Under the pieces are notes generated by a model. That model ran no database searches, had not been told where the DNA came from, and worked only from the letters and a program-made list of their open reading frames with translations. From positions 1,860,001-1,924,000 of the forward strand of contig NZ_AP023174.1 in assembly GCF_013426895.1 (NCBI RefSeq): DNA of 64,000 nucleotides. The letters run 5' to 3'. Made by a program: the position numbers and the translations under genes. Positions within the stretch are counted from its first letter, which is position 1, and every line of letters begins with the position of its first letter. This DNA comes from Paraburkholderia largidicola. Lineage in GTDB: Bacteria; Pseudomonadota; Gammaproteobacteria; Burkholderiales; Burkholderiaceae. Below are positions 9,006 to 18,045 of this stretch, in pieces.

Positions 9006-10397
9006 TTAGACCTCGCCCCACAGATCGTGGCCGTCGGCGCCCGTGATTTTCACCGACACGAAATCGCCGACCTTGTAGCGCTTCGACGCCTTGGTCGCGG
9101 GCGCGATATAGACGACGCCGTCGATCTCCGGCGCATCCGCCGCCGTGCGGCCGATACCGCCATCGGCATTGATTTCGTCGACCAGCACCTTCAGCGTCTT
9201 GCCGACCTTGCGCGCGATGCGCTTCGCCGACACTTCTTCCGCCACTTCCATGAAGCGCGCGCGGCGCGCCTCGCGGACTTCGTCGGGCAGCGCGCCGTCG
9301 AGTTCATTGGCACCCGCGCCTTCGACGGGCGAATACGCGAAACAACCAACACGATCGAGTTCCGCCTCGCGGATGAAGTCGAGCAGCGTTTCGAACTGCT
9401 CTTCCGTCTCGCCGGGGAAGCCCGCGATAAACGTGCTGCGAATGGTCAGGTCCGGACACATCTCGCGCCATGCGCGCACACGCTCGAGCACTTTCTCGGC
9501 GTTCGCGGGACGCTTCATGCGCTTGAGCACTTCAGGGTGCGCGTGCTGGAACGGCACGTCCAGATACGGCAGCACGTGGCCCTTGAACGGGCCTTCCGCC
9601 ATCATCGGAATCACTTCGTCGACGCTCGGATACGGATAGACGTAATGCAGACGCACCCATGCGCCGTATTGCGCGGCGAGTTCGCCGAGCGCGCCGACGA
9701 GGTCCGTCATGCGCGTCTTGATCGGCTTGCCGTTCCAGAAACCCGTGCGGTACTTGACGTCGACGCCATAGGCGCTCGTGTCCTGCGAGATGACGAGCAG
9801 TTCCTTCACGCCCGACTTGAAGAGATTCTCCGCTTCGAGCATGACTTCGGCGACGGGACGCGACACGAGGTCGCCGCGCATCGACGGGATGATGCAGAAC
9901 GTGCAGCGGTGGTTACAGCCTTCGGAAATCTTCAGATACGCATAGTGACGCGGCGTGAGCTTGACGCCCGCGGCGGGCACGAGATCGACGAACGGATCGT
10001 GCGGTTTGGGCAGATGGCTGTGCACGGCTTGCATCACTTCGCCCAGCGCATGCGGGCCCGTTACGGCGAGTACCTTCGGATGCACTTCCTCGATCAGGTT
10101 CGAGCCGCTCGCGCTCTGCTTCGCGCCGAGGCAGCCGGTCACGATCACCTTGCCGTTTTCGGTGAGCGCTTCGCCGATGGCATCGAGGCTTTCCTGAACG
10201 GCTTCGTCGATGAAGCCGCAGGTGTTGACGACCACGAGGTCCGCGCCGTCATAGGTGCCGGAGATCTCGTAGCCCTCCGCGCGCAGTTGCGTGATGATCT
10301 GTTCGGAGTCGACGAGGGCTTTCGGGCATCCGAGTGAAACGAACCCGACCTTCGGATTCGAAGCGGTCGGCGCGGCGGGGGTGGAAGTCTGCGACAT
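9006..10397 (-). CDS. rimO: ribosomal protein S12 methylthiotransferase RimO
   Basis: A radical-SAM methylthiotransferase of 463 residues that adds a methylthio group to an aspartate of ribosomal protein S12. Domains in order are the UPF0004 N-terminal domain ([15 protein letters not shown]) with its own Fe-S cysteines, the radical SAM core with CNHRCTFC near residue 162, and a C-terminal TRAM domain ending in DLWGEV. The pattern distinguishes it from MiaB. The frame is open to 10505, but MSQTSTP at 10397 gives the normal family length. kdgK follows 3 bases after the stop. Confidence 0.95.
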   Translation of the reverse strand: MSQTSTPAAPTASNPKVGFVSLGCPKALVDSEQIITQLRAEGYEISGTYDGADLVVVNTCGFIDEAVQESLDAIGEALTENGKVIVTGCLGAKQSASGSNLIEEVHPKVLAVTGPHALGEVMQAVHSHLPKPHDPFVDLVPAAGVKLTPRHYAYLKISEGCNHRCTFCIIPSMRGDLVSRPVAEVMLEAENLFKSGVKELLVISQDTSAYGVDVKYRTGFWNGKPIKTRMTDLVGALGELAAQYGAWVRLHYVYPYPSVDEVIPMMAEGPFKGHVLPYLDVPFQHAHPEVLKRMKRPANAEKVLERVRAWREMCPDLTIRSTFIAGFPGETEEQFETLLDFIREAELDRVGCFAYSPVEGAGANELDGALPDEVREARRARFMEVAEEVSAKRIARKVGKTLKVLVDEINADGGIGRTAADAPEIDGVVYIAPATKASKRYKVGDFVSVKITGADGHDLWGEV

Positions 10398-10582
10398 AGA
10401 GAATGGTCCGGCGAGAGCGATGAGTGACGCGATATATGAGGGCTTGGGCGTGCAGCCCGGGCGCCGGAATCGCGGCAAACGTGGGTGCACCGTGCGACGG
10501 TGCACTCGTGGCGAGGTCCGTCGCGAAATGGGGCCATGTGGATCTTGTGGGAAGTCGGTTGGGCCCGCGCAAGCAACCTCGG

Positions 10583-10588
10583 ATTATA
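10583..10588 (-). promoter_or_regulatory. -10 element for the rimO-kdgK unit
   Basis: On the minus strand this reads TATAAT, a perfect -10 hexamer, about 190 bases upstream of the rimO ATG. No good -35 hexamer stands 16-18 bases upstream of it, so the assignment rests on the -10 alone. Confidence 0.4.
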
Positions 10589-10702
10589 CCGTGGACGGGG
10601 TGCGCCGGGTTTGCCGGGGCGCGTCCCTTCGACGACGCTGTTCCTGCTCCGTGCAACTGCGAAACGACTGCGTCAAGTCCGGCTATCCAGCTTGCACAAG
10701 TA

Positions 10703-10741
10703 TTGACAAATCATTACATCACTCCGATTCCATCGGAATCG
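10703..10741 (+). promoter_or_regulatory. -35 hexamer with adjacent perfect dyad
   Basis: A perfect TTGACA lies at 10703-10708. About 17 bases later, exactly where the -10 hexamer would fall, is a perfect dyad with 7-bp arms, CGATTCC-ATC-GGAATCG (10725-10741). The -10 itself is poor. The layout suggests a repressed or activator-dependent promoter for the small lysozyme-like gene 100 bases downstream. The regulator is unknown. Confidence 0.4.
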
Positions 10742-10842
10742 TTTCTCTATTACTTTTCTTTCTCAAACGCAAAGTGACCAACCGCGGACACGGAAGAACA
10801 ACGTCTACAAATAGAATTAATCTTAATGACAGAGACTAATAG

Positions 10843-11229
10843 ATGAACGCTCAACACCCGCATGATCACCGGCCAATTAAACATGCGAAAAGAACCTGGC
10901 AGCAAAAAGCGACCACTGTGATTCCGCTTTATGTTCAATCGGCGCTAAGAACCGCCATCGACCTCGAGTCCGTTTCCTCCGCCGACTTCGACGATCTACT
11001 GTGGATCATGGCTCAGGAATCAGCCGGGATTGTCAATGCCCGCAATGGCGCTTCCACGGCTCGCGGCCTTTATCAGCTGCTTCATGCTCAGTACGGGTTG
11101 AATCCGCATGGTGAACATTCTTTCGGAAATGCCGTCGAAGAATGTCAGGGCGGCATCCGGTATATATACGGGCGATATCATTCCGCCAAGACAGCGCGAG
11201 ATTTCTGGAAAAAACATCATTGGTATTAA
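10843..11229 (+). CDS. small lysozyme-like (SLT/GH23-fold) protein
   Basis: A 128-residue protein made almost entirely of a lytic-transglycosylase-like domain. IMAQESAG carries the presumed catalytic Glu59, followed by ARGLYQLL, the equivalent of the GLMQ motif of goose-type lysozymes and SLT domains. The C-terminus GGIRYIYGRYHSAKTARDFW resembles the repeat-rich end of Apf/Rpf-type muralytic domains. No signal peptide or membrane segment is visible; the first 20 residues are His/Lys/Arg-rich. Such a protein needs another route to reach peptidoglycan (a secretion system, phage-type lysis or cell death). It starts an apparent two-gene unit, five bases ahead of a small exported protein. Base composition is less GC-rich than its neighbours, which hints at transfer. 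Function beyond the fold is inference. Confidence 0.72.
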   Translation: MNAQHPHDHRPIKHAKRTWQQKATTVIPLYVQSALRTAIDLESVSSADFDDLLWIMAQESAGIVNARNGASTARGLYQLLHAQYGLNPHGEHSFGNAVEECQGGIRYIYGRYHSAKTARDFWKKHHWY

Positions 11230-11234
11230 ATCTT

Positions 11235-11696
11235 ATGCGCCAATTACTCAGCCTTATCGTGTTGCTATGCGCGGTGTCGATTCCCGGTTTCGCCTCGGAC
11301 GTGATCCCGAAATTCGAGAACTATCCTGCTGCTCCAGAAACAGTACATAGAAAAGCAGCCGTGAAATTGGCGACCGCGCAAACTCGACGTTATGCGACGC
11401 AGTTGAGAGAAGCCCAGAAGCATCCCGTTGATTTCGCCGGCCATTTCGTGATGGCCAGTTGGGGATGCGGCGCGGGGTGCGTCATGGCGGCGGCCATCGA
11501 CGCACCGACGGGCGCCGTCACCATGCTTCCCTTCACGGTTTCCGACTGGCCACTCGACGTAACCGAACCGCTGTCCTACCGGAAGGACAGTAGCCTGCTC
11601 GTGATTCGGGGCAGCCGAAGCGAAAAAGGCAACGGGACGTACTATTACGACTTCGGCGGCAAAGCCTTCCGCCTTCTGAAGGCGATCGAAGAATAA
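11235..11696 (+). CDS. small exported protein paired with the lysozyme-like gene
   Basis: A 153-residue protein with a signal peptide (MRQLLSLIVLLCAVSIPGFA, cleavage near residue 20). The mature domain contains HFVMASWGCGAGCVMAA, with two cysteines three residues apart that could form a disulfide, and a beta-strand-rich C-terminal half with YYYDFGGKAF. It begins five bases after the upstream stop, so the two genes are very probably translated from one message. The family is one I recall as uncharacterised exported proteins; no enzyme motif is visible. A periplasmic partner of a muralytic enzyme is suggested by the pairing (inference). The frame is open upstream to 11142, but that part overlaps the preceding gene. 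Confidence 0.7.
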   Translation: MRQLLSLIVLLCAVSIPGFASDVIPKFENYPAAPETVHRKAAVKLATAQTRRYATQLREAQKHPVDFAGHFVMASWGCGAGCVMAAAIDAPTGAVTMLPFTVSDWPLDVTEPLSYRKDSSLLVIRGSRSEKGNGTYYYDFGGKAFRLLKAIEE

Positions 11697-11768
11697 CTGT
11701 GCCGGCGACGACGCGCCGCCCGGCGCGTGTCCGGGCGGAGTCAACCACGCGACGGGCGCTTTCTCGCC

Positions 11769-12347
11769 CTACTTCTTCTCCGGCTCCGGATTCCCTTGCG
11801 GCGTCGGCTGCGTAAACGGGAACGTGCTGAACATCGTCTTCGCCTGGTTCTGCATCTGCTCCTGCATCTGCACGAACATGTTCTTCGACTGCTCGATATA
11901 GCTGGTCATCATGCCTTGCATCATCGGAGCCTGCATGTTCATGAACTGCGACCAGACCTCCGGATTCATCGTCTTGCCCTCGTAGAGGCCCTTCGACTGA
12001 TCCGCGAGTTTGCTCTGAATGTCGATGAACGCCTGGATGTTCTTTTCCAGGTACGTGCCCATCATGCCCTGCATCGCATGCCCGTAGAAACGGATGATCT
12101 GCGACAGCATGATCGACGAGAACATCGGCAGGCCGCCACTCTCCTCCTCGAGAATGATCTGAAGCAGGATGCTGCGCGTCAGGTCTTCGTTGCTCTTGGC
12201 ATCGATGACCTTGAAATCCTCCTGATCCAGCACGAGCTGCTTCACATCGGTCAACGTGATGTAAGTGCTGGTCTCTGTATCGTACAGTCGACGGTTCGGA
12301 TATTTCTTAATGAGTCGTTCGGCTGTTTTCTTTGTAGTAGTGGTCAT
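11769..12347 (-). CDS. phaR: polyhydroxyalkanoate synthesis regulator PhaR
   Basis: A 192-residue regulator of polyhydroxybutyrate metabolism. The N-terminal PHB/PHA accumulation regulator domain is obvious (RLIKKYPNRRLYDTETSTYI, about residues 8-27). It is followed by a region that in this family binds the polymer, and by a Met/Gln-rich helical C-terminus ending in a charged Pro/Glu tail. Family members repress phasin genes and themselves until polymer granules titrate them off DNA. The start at 12347 was chosen because AAAGGCG precedes it and the protein then begins with the family start. It follows phaB on the same strand after about 150 bases. It converges with the two-gene islet upstream of 11697. 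Confidence 0.94.
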   Translation of the reverse strand: MTTTTKKTAERLIKKYPNRRLYDTETSTYITLTDVKQLVLDQEDFKVIDAKSNEDLTRSILLQIILEEESGGLPMFSSIMLSQIIRFYGHAMQGMMGTYLEKNIQAFIDIQSKLADQSKGLYEGKTMNPEVWSQFMNMQAPMMQGMMTSYIEQSKNMFVQMQEQMQNQAKTMFSTFPFTQPTPQGNPEPEKK

Positions 12348-12495
12348 GTAACGCCTTTGAGCGCGAATGAAGCGCAGAAACGGCGTCCTGTCGCACGCAC
12401 AGCGAAACACTGCGCGTACGAGACGCCGCCAGAAACATCTGAACCATGTAACGTCCTGCGTTGTTCTTGCTGCGACAAAACAGGACGCTCACGGA

Positions 12496-13236
12496 TCAGC
12501 CCATATGCAGGCCGCCGTTCAGCGAGAAGTCGGCCCCCGTCGAGAAGCCCGACTCGTCCGACGCCAGCCATGCAACGATCGACCCGATTTCATCCGGCGT
12601 GCCCAGACGGCGCACCGGAATCGTCGCGACGATCTTTTCCAGCACATCGGCGCGAATCGATTTCACCATGTCCGTGCCGATGTAGCCCGGCGAAACGGTA
12701 TTGACCGTCACGCCCTTGGTGGCCACTTCCTGCGCGAGCGCCATCGTGAAACCGTGAATCCCCGCCTTCGCGGTCGAATAGTTCGTTTGACCGAACTGGC
12801 CTTTCTGGCCGTTCACCGACGAGATGTTGATCACGCGGCCCCAGCCACGCTCGACCATGCCGTCGATCACCTGTTTCGTCACGTTGAAGAGGCTGGTCAG
12901 GTTCGTGTCGATCACGGCCGTCCAGTCTTCATGCGTCATCTTGCGGAACACGACGTCGCGCGTGATACCCGCATTGTTCACCAGCACATCGATTTCGCCG
13001 ACTTCGGCTTTCACCTTGTCGAACGCGGCCTTGGTCGACTCCCAGTCGCCCACGTTGCCTTCCGACGCAACGAAGTCGAAGCCCAGCGCCTTCTGGTCTT
13101 CGAGCCACTTCACGCGACGCGGGGAATTCGGGCCGCAGCCCGCGACGACCTTGAAGCCATCCTTAAGCAGACGCTGGCAAATGCTCGTGCCGATGCCACC
13201 CATGCCGCCCGTTACGTACGCAATTCGTTGTGACAT
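12496..13236 (-). CDS. phaB: acetoacetyl-CoA reductase
   Basis: A short-chain dehydrogenase of 246 residues that reduces acetoacetyl-CoA to (R)-3-hydroxybutyryl-CoA with NADPH, the second step of polyhydroxybutyrate synthesis. The cofactor motif TGGMGGIG is at the N-terminus. The catalytic Ser lies in [14 protein letters not shown] and the Tyr/Lys pair in NYSTAKAG. The sequence ends [10 protein letters not shown] as in Cupriavidus PhaB. GGAG lies six bases from the ATG at 13236; an in-frame GTG nine bases upstream is less likely. It lies 180 bases downstream of phaA. Confidence 0.96.
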   Translation of the reverse strand: MSQRIAYVTGGMGGIGTSICQRLLKDGFKVVAGCGPNSPRRVKWLEDQKALGFDFVASEGNVGDWESTKAAFDKVKAEVGEIDVLVNNAGITRDVVFRKMTHEDWTAVIDTNLTSLFNVTKQVIDGMVERGWGRVINISSVNGQKGQFGQTNYSTAKAGIHGFTMALAQEVATKGVTVNTVSPGYIGTDMVKSIRADVLEKIVATIPVRRLGTPDEIGSIVAWLASDESGFSTGADFSLNGGLHMG

Positions 13237-13415
13237 AACACACACTCCATTATCGTTTTACGAGACGCCAGCCGCCTCGTGCTTCGCCTTCCAATGTCCG
13301 ATGCATCGGGCGCGTTCGATGCAGCCATCCGCGCCAAAGTACCGGACCGCGCCGCGCTGCCAGTCGCCGTCAGGCGACACCGGCACGCGCGGCGGCCTCC
13401 TTGTGAAACGACCGC

Positions 13416-14597
13416 TTACGGACGCTCGAGCGCGAGCGCCACGCCCATGCCGCCGCCGATACACAGCGACGCGAGGCCCTTCTTCGCATCGCGCTTCTGC
13501 ATTTCGTGCAGCAGCGTGACGAGAATCCGGGCGCCGGATGCGCCGATCGGGTGGCCGATCGCGATCGCGCCGCCGTTCACGTTCACCTTCGACGTGTCCC
13601 AGCCCATCTGCTTGTGCACGGCCAGCGCCTGCGCCGCGAATGCCTCGTTGATTTCCATCAGGTCGAGGTCGTTCACGCCCCAGCCCGCACGTTCCAGACA
13701 GCGGCGCGATGCCGGCACCGGGCCCATGCCCATCACCTTCGGATCGACGCCTGCGTTCGCGTACGCCTTGATGCGCGCGAGCGGCGTGAGACCGAGCGCC
13801 TCAGCCTTCTTCGCCGACATCACGACGACCGCCGCCGCACCGTCGTTCAGGCCCGACGCGTTCGCCGCCGTCACCGTGCCTTCTTTCGAGAAAGCCGGCT
13901 TCAAACCTGCCAGCGATTCGGCCGTGACGCCGTGGCGCACGAACTCATCCGTTGCGAACGACAGCGGATCGCCCTTACGCTGCGGAATCTGGATCGGCAC
14001 GATTTCATCATCGAAGCGGCCCGACTTCTGTGCGGCTTCCGCCTTATTCTGCGAAAGTGCTGCGAACTTGTCCTGGTCTTCGCGCGAAATGCCGTATTCC
14101 TTCGCGACGTTTTCAGCCGTCACGCCCATGTGGTACTGGTTGTACACGTCCCACAGGCCGTCGACGATCATGCTGTCGATCAGCTTGGCGTCGCCCATGC
14201 GGAAGCCGTCGCGCGAGCCCGGCAGCACGTGCGGCGCCGCGCTCATGTTTTCCTGGCCGCCCGCGATGACGATGTCCGCGTCGCCCGCGATGATCGCGTT
14301 GGCGGCCAGCATCACGGCCTTCAGGCCCGAGCCGCACACCTTGTTGATGGTCATGCCGGGCACGGCCATCGGCAGACCGGCCTTGATCAGCGACTGACGC
14401 GCCGGGTTCTGTCCCGAGCCTGCCGTCAGCACCTGACCGAGGATGACTTCGCTAATTTGCTCAGGCTTGAGGCCCGAGCGCTCCAGCACGGCACGGATCA
14501 CCGTGGCGCCCAGTTCCGGCGCCGCAATCTTCGCCAGCGACCCACCGAATTTGCCGACAGCCGTGCGGGCCGCCGATACGATCACTACGTCAGTCAT
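13416..14597 (-). CDS. phaA: acetyl-CoA acetyltransferase (PHB pathway)
   Basis: A biosynthetic thiolase of 393 residues that condenses two acetyl-CoA to acetoacetyl-CoA, the first step of polyhydroxybutyrate synthesis. The acyl-binding Cys is in [10 protein letters not shown] near residue 89. [11 protein letters not shown] supplies the catalytic His and LCIGGGMG the second Cys. It closely resembles Cupriavidus PhaA in length and sequence. An excellent ribosome site (GGAGGAAA) precedes the ATG at 14597; the frame is open to 14633. phaC lies 190 bases upstream in the same direction, so the order is phaC-phaA-phaB-phaR. Confidence 0.96.
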   Translation of the reverse strand: MTDVVIVSAARTAVGKFGGSLAKIAAPELGATVIRAVLERSGLKPEQISEVILGQVLTAGSGQNPARQSLIKAGLPMAVPGMTINKVCGSGLKAVMLAANAIIAGDADIVIAGGQENMSAAPHVLPGSRDGFRMGDAKLIDSMIVDGLWDVYNQYHMGVTAENVAKEYGISREDQDKFAALSQNKAEAAQKSGRFDDEIVPIQIPQRKGDPLSFATDEFVRHGVTAESLAGLKPAFSKEGTVTAANASGLNDGAAAVVVMSAKKAEALGLTPLARIKAYANAGVDPKVMGMGPVPASRRCLERAGWGVNDLDLMEINEAFAAQALAVHKQMGWDTSKVNVNGGAIAIGHPIGASGARILVTLLHEMQKRDAKKGLASLCIGGGMGVALALERP

Positions 14598-14786
14598 TTT
14601 CGTTTCCTCCGGGGCTGCGGCGACATGCTCCACAGTACCCCGTCAAGTTGATAATCCGGTCAAGTCAGCATTACTGCGATACAGCGTCTGTCTCACTCCA
14701 TCCGTCGTCACTCGTTATCCGTGTCGCGGCGGTCGCTCTTTTTACTTCGACGGCGACCGTAGCCAAATGATTCGGCACCCGAACGA

Positions 14787-16778
14787 TTATTCGCGCTGCT
14801 GCACGTAGCGTCCAGGCGCGGGCTCGATCACCGGGAACTCGGCCGAGCCCGCTTGCGCCGCGGGCTTCACCTTCTTGCCGGCGAACTGGCCGAGCCAGCT
14901 CGTCCATTCGGGCCACCAGCTGCCGGGCGTTTCCGTGGCGCTCTCGAGCCAGTCGGCGGGATTGTCGGGCAGCGTTTTATCGTCGCCGGCTACCGACCAG
15001 AAACTGCGCTTCTTCTTCGCCGGCGGATTGATCACGCCGGCAATGTGCCCCGACGCGCCCAGCACGAACTTGCGCGGCCCCGTCAGCAGCGGCACCGACG
15101 CATACGCCGTTTCCCACGGCACGATGTGGTCTTCGCGCGAGCCGTAGATGAACGTCGGCACGTCGATACGCGACAGGTCCACCTTCTCGCCGCATGTGGT
15201 CAACGCGCCCGGATCGCGCAGCTTGTTTTCCAGATACGTGTTGCGCAGATACCAGCAGTACATCGGACCCGGCAGGCTCGTCGAATCGCTGTTCCAGTAC
15301 AGCAGGTCGAACGGCATCGGCGTGCGGCCCTTCAGGTAGTTGTCGACCACGTAGTTCCACACGAGGTCGTTCGGGCGCAGGAACGAGAACGTATTCGCGA
15401 ACTCGAGGCCGCGCATCAGACCAGGCGGCGTACCGTTCTTGCCGCCTATGGTCTGCTCGCGCATCTGCACATGCGCTTCGTCGACGAAGATGTCGAGGAT
15501 GCCCGTGTCGGCGAAGTCGAGCATCGCCGTGAGCAGCGTCATCGACGCCGCCGGATGCTCGCCGCGCGCCGACGCCACGGCCAGCGCCGTCGCGAGCAGC
15601 GTGCCGCCGATACAGAAGCCGAGCGTGTTGATCTGCTCGCGGCCGCTGATCTGCCGCGTGGTTTCGATCGCGGCCAGCACGCCGTCGCCGATGTAGTCGT
15701 CCCATCCCTTCTCGGCGATCGACTGGTCGGCGTTGCGCCACGAAATCAGATACACCTGATGGCCCGACTCCACCGCGTGCGCGACGAGCGAGTTCTCAGG
15801 CTGCAGATCGAGGATGTAGTACTTGTTGATGCAAGGCGGCACGATCAGCAGCGGCCGCTCGTACACGGTGGCCGTGCGCGGCTTGTACTGGATGAGCTGC
15901 ATCAGCTCGTTTTCGAACACGACGGAACCTTCCGACATCGCCAGATTCTTGCCGACGACGAAACGCGATTCGTCCGTCTGCGAGATCTTGCCGCGCTGCA
16001 TGTCGTTGAGCAGGTTCATCACGCCCTGGCGCAGGCTTTCGCCGTTGCTTTCGAGCAGCGTCTTTTGCGCCTCGGGATTCAGCGCGAAGAAGTTGCTCGG
16101 CGAGGCGGCTGCCGTCCATTGCTGCACGGCGAAGCGGATGCGCTCGCGGGTTTTCTGATCGGTTTCGAGCGCATCGACCAGTTCCTGCAGATAACGCGCG
16201 TTCAACAGATACCACGCTGCCGTGTACGCGTAGACGGGCGTCGTCTTCCACGCATCCGAACTGAAGCGGCGGTCCTTGAGCTCGATAGCCGACGAGCTGG
16301 TCTGTGTGGACTGCTGCAGCAACTGCATCGCCTCGCGCGAATAGTCGGACTGCAACTGCTGAAGTCGCGTGGACGGGATCGATGCGCTCGGCACCTTCAA
16401 CCCGGCAAGCTGCTGCGTGAACTGTTGCGCAAGCTGCGGATTGAATGCCTGCCCGAAGAATGCGTTGAACGGTTGCTGGCCTTCGGCCTGACCGCCCGGT
16501 TGAGCTTGCGTTTGCGCAAACTGTTTGGCCAGCTGTTCGAAGAAGGGATTCGCGAACGGCAGCGAGCCGGTCTGCGCCGTCGCCGCTTTCGCGAAGTCGG
16601 GCATGGCCGGAACACTAAATGGATTGCCGTTTGCTGCAGCCTGCGCGCCTATCGAACGCCATGCGTTCATCCAGGCATCGAACCATTGATGCACCCCTGC
16701 CGCATCCGCTTGCTGCTGCGTGCGGTCCGATGAGGTGTCCGTGCGAGAAGAAGTCGAGGAAGTTTGAGATGCAGCCAT
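14787..16778 (-). CDS. phaC: class I polyhydroxyalkanoate synthase
   Basis: The polymerase of polyhydroxybutyrate, 663 residues. An N-terminal region of about 180 residues, rich in Gln, Ala and Ser, precedes the alpha/beta-hydrolase core. The lipase-like box is GFCIGGTLL near residue 386, with Cys in place of Ser as the catalytic nucleophile. The Asp of the triad lies in YGSREDHIVP near 546 and the His in GASGHIAGV near 579. The N-terminal extension is longer than in the Cupriavidus enzyme. The frame is open to 16904, but that codon lies inside the predicted promoter, so the ATG at 16778 is preferred although its ribosome site is weak. Confidence 0.95.
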   Translation of the reverse strand: MAASQTSSTSSRTDTSSDRTQQQADAAGVHQWFDAWMNAWRSIGAQAAANGNPFSVPAMPDFAKAATAQTGSLPFANPFFEQLAKQFAQTQAQPGGQAEGQQPFNAFFGQAFNPQLAQQFTQQLAGLKVPSASIPSTRLQQLQSDYSREAMQLLQQSTQTSSSAIELKDRRFSSDAWKTTPVYAYTAAWYLLNARYLQELVDALETDQKTRERIRFAVQQWTAAASPSNFFALNPEAQKTLLESNGESLRQGVMNLLNDMQRGKISQTDESRFVVGKNLAMSEGSVVFENELMQLIQYKPRTATVYERPLLIVPPCINKYYILDLQPENSLVAHAVESGHQVYLISWRNADQSIAEKGWDDYIGDGVLAAIETTRQISGREQINTLGFCIGGTLLATALAVASARGEHPAASMTLLTAMLDFADTGILDIFVDEAHVQMREQTIGGKNGTPPGLMRGLEFANTFSFLRPNDLVWNYVVDNYLKGRTPMPFDLLYWNSDSTSLPGPMYCWYLRNTYLENKLRDPGALTTCGEKVDLSRIDVPTFIYGSREDHIVPWETAYASVPLLTGPRKFVLGASGHIAGVINPPAKKKRSFWSVAGDDKTLPDNPADWLESATETPGSWWPEWTSWLGQFAGKKVKPAAQAGSAEFPVIEPAPGRYVQQRE

Positions 16779-16884
16779 GCCTGCTTTTAACCGAAAGGTC
16801 CTCGCGGACGGGTTGAGAGGCAGGTACTTGCGCGGAAGGCGCGAGTGGATCGCGACCGCGTTACGCCCTTGCCCAGTGGAGAAC

Positions 16885-16914
16885 ATTCTTGCGCCCCATC
16901 GCAAGGCATGTCAA
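16885..16914 (-). promoter_or_regulatory. phaC: sigma-70 promoter for phaC
   Basis: On the minus strand a perfect TTGACA (16909-16914) is followed after 18 bases by AAGAAT (16885-16890). Transcription would begin near 16878, about 100 bases ahead of the phaC ATG at 16778. As I recall it, the Cupriavidus phaC promoter has the same layout, with TTGACA, an 18-base spacer and AACAAT. Confidence 0.7.
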
Positions 16915-17020
16915 TGCTTGTTCCCGATTTTGCCGCACTGCGATAATTTTTTCATCATCGTTTTCCCGATGTATATCAAGGCGATTTACCAGCGGATCAA
17001 ACGTTCGTGGTGTGCAATGC

Positions 17021-17047
17021 AAAACGAGCCCGTTATGACGGGCTCGT
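17021..17047 (-). terminator. intrinsic terminator downstream of pgeF
   Basis: A perfect 10-bp stem (ACGAGCCCGT at 17024-17033, ACGGGCTCGT at 17038-17047) with a TATG loop. Read on the minus strand it is followed by TTTTGC. It lies about 160 bases after the pgeF stop and would insulate phaC from the rluD-pgeF transcript. Confidence 0.75.
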
Positions 17048-17074
17048 CTGGCTCATGGAGGAACGCGCGGAACG

Positions 17075-17129
17075 CTTATGCACTGCGCAACCGCATAGGT
17101 CTTCTTACGTTCGCGCAGTGCAGCATAAG
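17075..17129. repeat. interrupted inverted repeat upstream of phaC
   Basis: The left arm CTTATGCACTGCGC (17075-17088) pairs with the right arm GCGCAGTGCAGCATAAG (17113-17129), apart from a three-base bulge, around a loop of 24 bases. It lies between the pgeF terminator and pgeF itself. It could be part of the pgeF 3' untranslated region; no T-run follows on either strand. Confidence 0.5.
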
Positions 17130-17205
17130 AATGTATGAGACCCTCATCGACGTCATCTCGCGCGCAGCAAAATTGTCTTTGCTCAGCGGCAGTTAGCGGC
17201 TTTTG

Positions 17206-18045
17206 TCATTGATCCGCGAGCCAGATCAGCGCGGCCATCCGGCCCGTCTCGCGATCGCGTCGATATGAGTAGAAACGCTCGCGTTCGGTGACCGTGCAAT
17301 GATCGCCGCCCACCACGTTCGTCACGCCGATCTGCGCAAGACGCCAGCGTGCGAGCCGCGGCAGATCCGCGAGGTACTTGCCGGCGTTCAACGGGTGCTC
17401 GGCGAAGGCGCTGGCGACAATATCGCGTTGTGCGCCGCCGACACCCTTCATGAAGGCGTCACGCACGTCTGGTCCGACCTCGAAGGCCTGCGGACCGATG
17501 CAGGGGCCGAGATACGCATGCAGAACTGACATGTCAGTGCCCGCGAGCGACGCGACACGCTGCGCCGTGTTCTCCACGACACCCGACGCGAGACCGCGCC
17601 AGCCCGCATGCGCGGCGCCCACCGCGCGCCCCTGCGGATCGCACAGCAAAACGGGCATGCAATCGGCGATCATCACCACGCATACCGTGCCCGTCCGGTC
17701 GGTCACGCTGGCGTCGGCTTGCATCAGAGGCTCTCCGCGCTGTGTGGCGGCCAGCACGTCGTCGGCATTCACGACGGTCGCGCCATGAACCTGCGAGAGC
17801 CACGCGGCTTCATCTTGGCCTGTCAGCTTCATCAGACGTGCGCGGTTCGCTTCGACATGCACGGGCTCGTCGCCCGACTTCCTGCCGAGATTCAGCCCGC
17901 CCGGTCCGTCGACGCCATCGCGCCACGTGCCGAACGGCGGCAGGCTCACGCCGCCATTGCGCGTCGTGACGACTGCCCGCACGCGCGGCGACACGGACCA
18001 CTCGGGGCGCAGCACATCGTTCGTGGTCAGCTCAGGCAGCGTCAT
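17206..18045 (-). CDS. pgeF: peptidoglycan editing factor PgeF (YfiH family)
   Basis: A 279-residue protein of the multicopper-polyphenol-oxidase-like DUF152 family. PgeF removes wrongly incorporated residues from peptidoglycan precursors in E. coli; purine nucleoside phosphorylase activity is reported for relatives. The metal-site residues are visible: SQVHGA (His), IADCMPVLL (Cys) and [10 protein letters not shown] (His). The ATG overlaps the rluD stop as ATGA, so the two are translationally coupled, as is also common in other proteobacteria. A hairpin terminator follows downstream. Confidence 0.9.
   Translation of the reverse strand: MTLPELTTNDVLRPEWSVSPRVRAVVTTRNGGVSLPPFGTWRDGVDGPGGLNLGRKSGDEPVHVEANRARLMKLTGQDEAAWLSQVHGATVVNADDVLAATQRGEPLMQADASVTDRTGTVCVVMIADCMPVLLCDPQGRAVGAAHAGWRGLASGVVENTAQRVASLAGTDMSVLHAYLGPCIGPQAFEVGPDVRDAFMKGVGGAQRDIVASAFAEHPLNAGKYLADLPRLARWRLAQIGVTNVVGGDHCTVTERERFYSYRRDRETGRMAALIWLADQ

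Larger units (their letters stand above)
10398..10842. other. 445-base gap between rimO and the lysozyme-like gene
   Basis: A gene-free stretch between divergent genes. The left half is GC-rich like the rest of the window. From about 10680 it turns markedly AT-richer. It holds a TATAAT facing rimO and a TTGACA plus dyad facing the downstream small genes, both listed separately. No coding signal, tRNA or recombinase site was seen. Confidence 0.6.
16779..17205. other. 427-base gap between pgeF and phaC
   Basis: This gene-free stretch holds, from left to right, the phaC leader and promoter, an AT-rich tract near 16940-16980, a strong hairpin (17024-17047) and an interrupted inverted repeat (17075-17129). 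Open frames through it have no ribosome site and look like chance. The hairpin and promoter are listed separately. Confidence 0.6.

Noticed and set aside
8031..10337. 768-codon plus-strand open frame opposite kdgK and rimO
   Set aside because: It is the antisense shadow of two well-recognised genes, is Arg/His-rich, and has no family features.
11711..11740. GC-rich stem between the exported protein gene and phaR as a terminator
   Set aside because: Only 8 bp and no T-run on either strand; not strong enough to list.
16779..16904. N-terminal extension of phaC up to 16904
   Set aside because: That start codon lies inside the predicted promoter, upstream of the likely transcription start.
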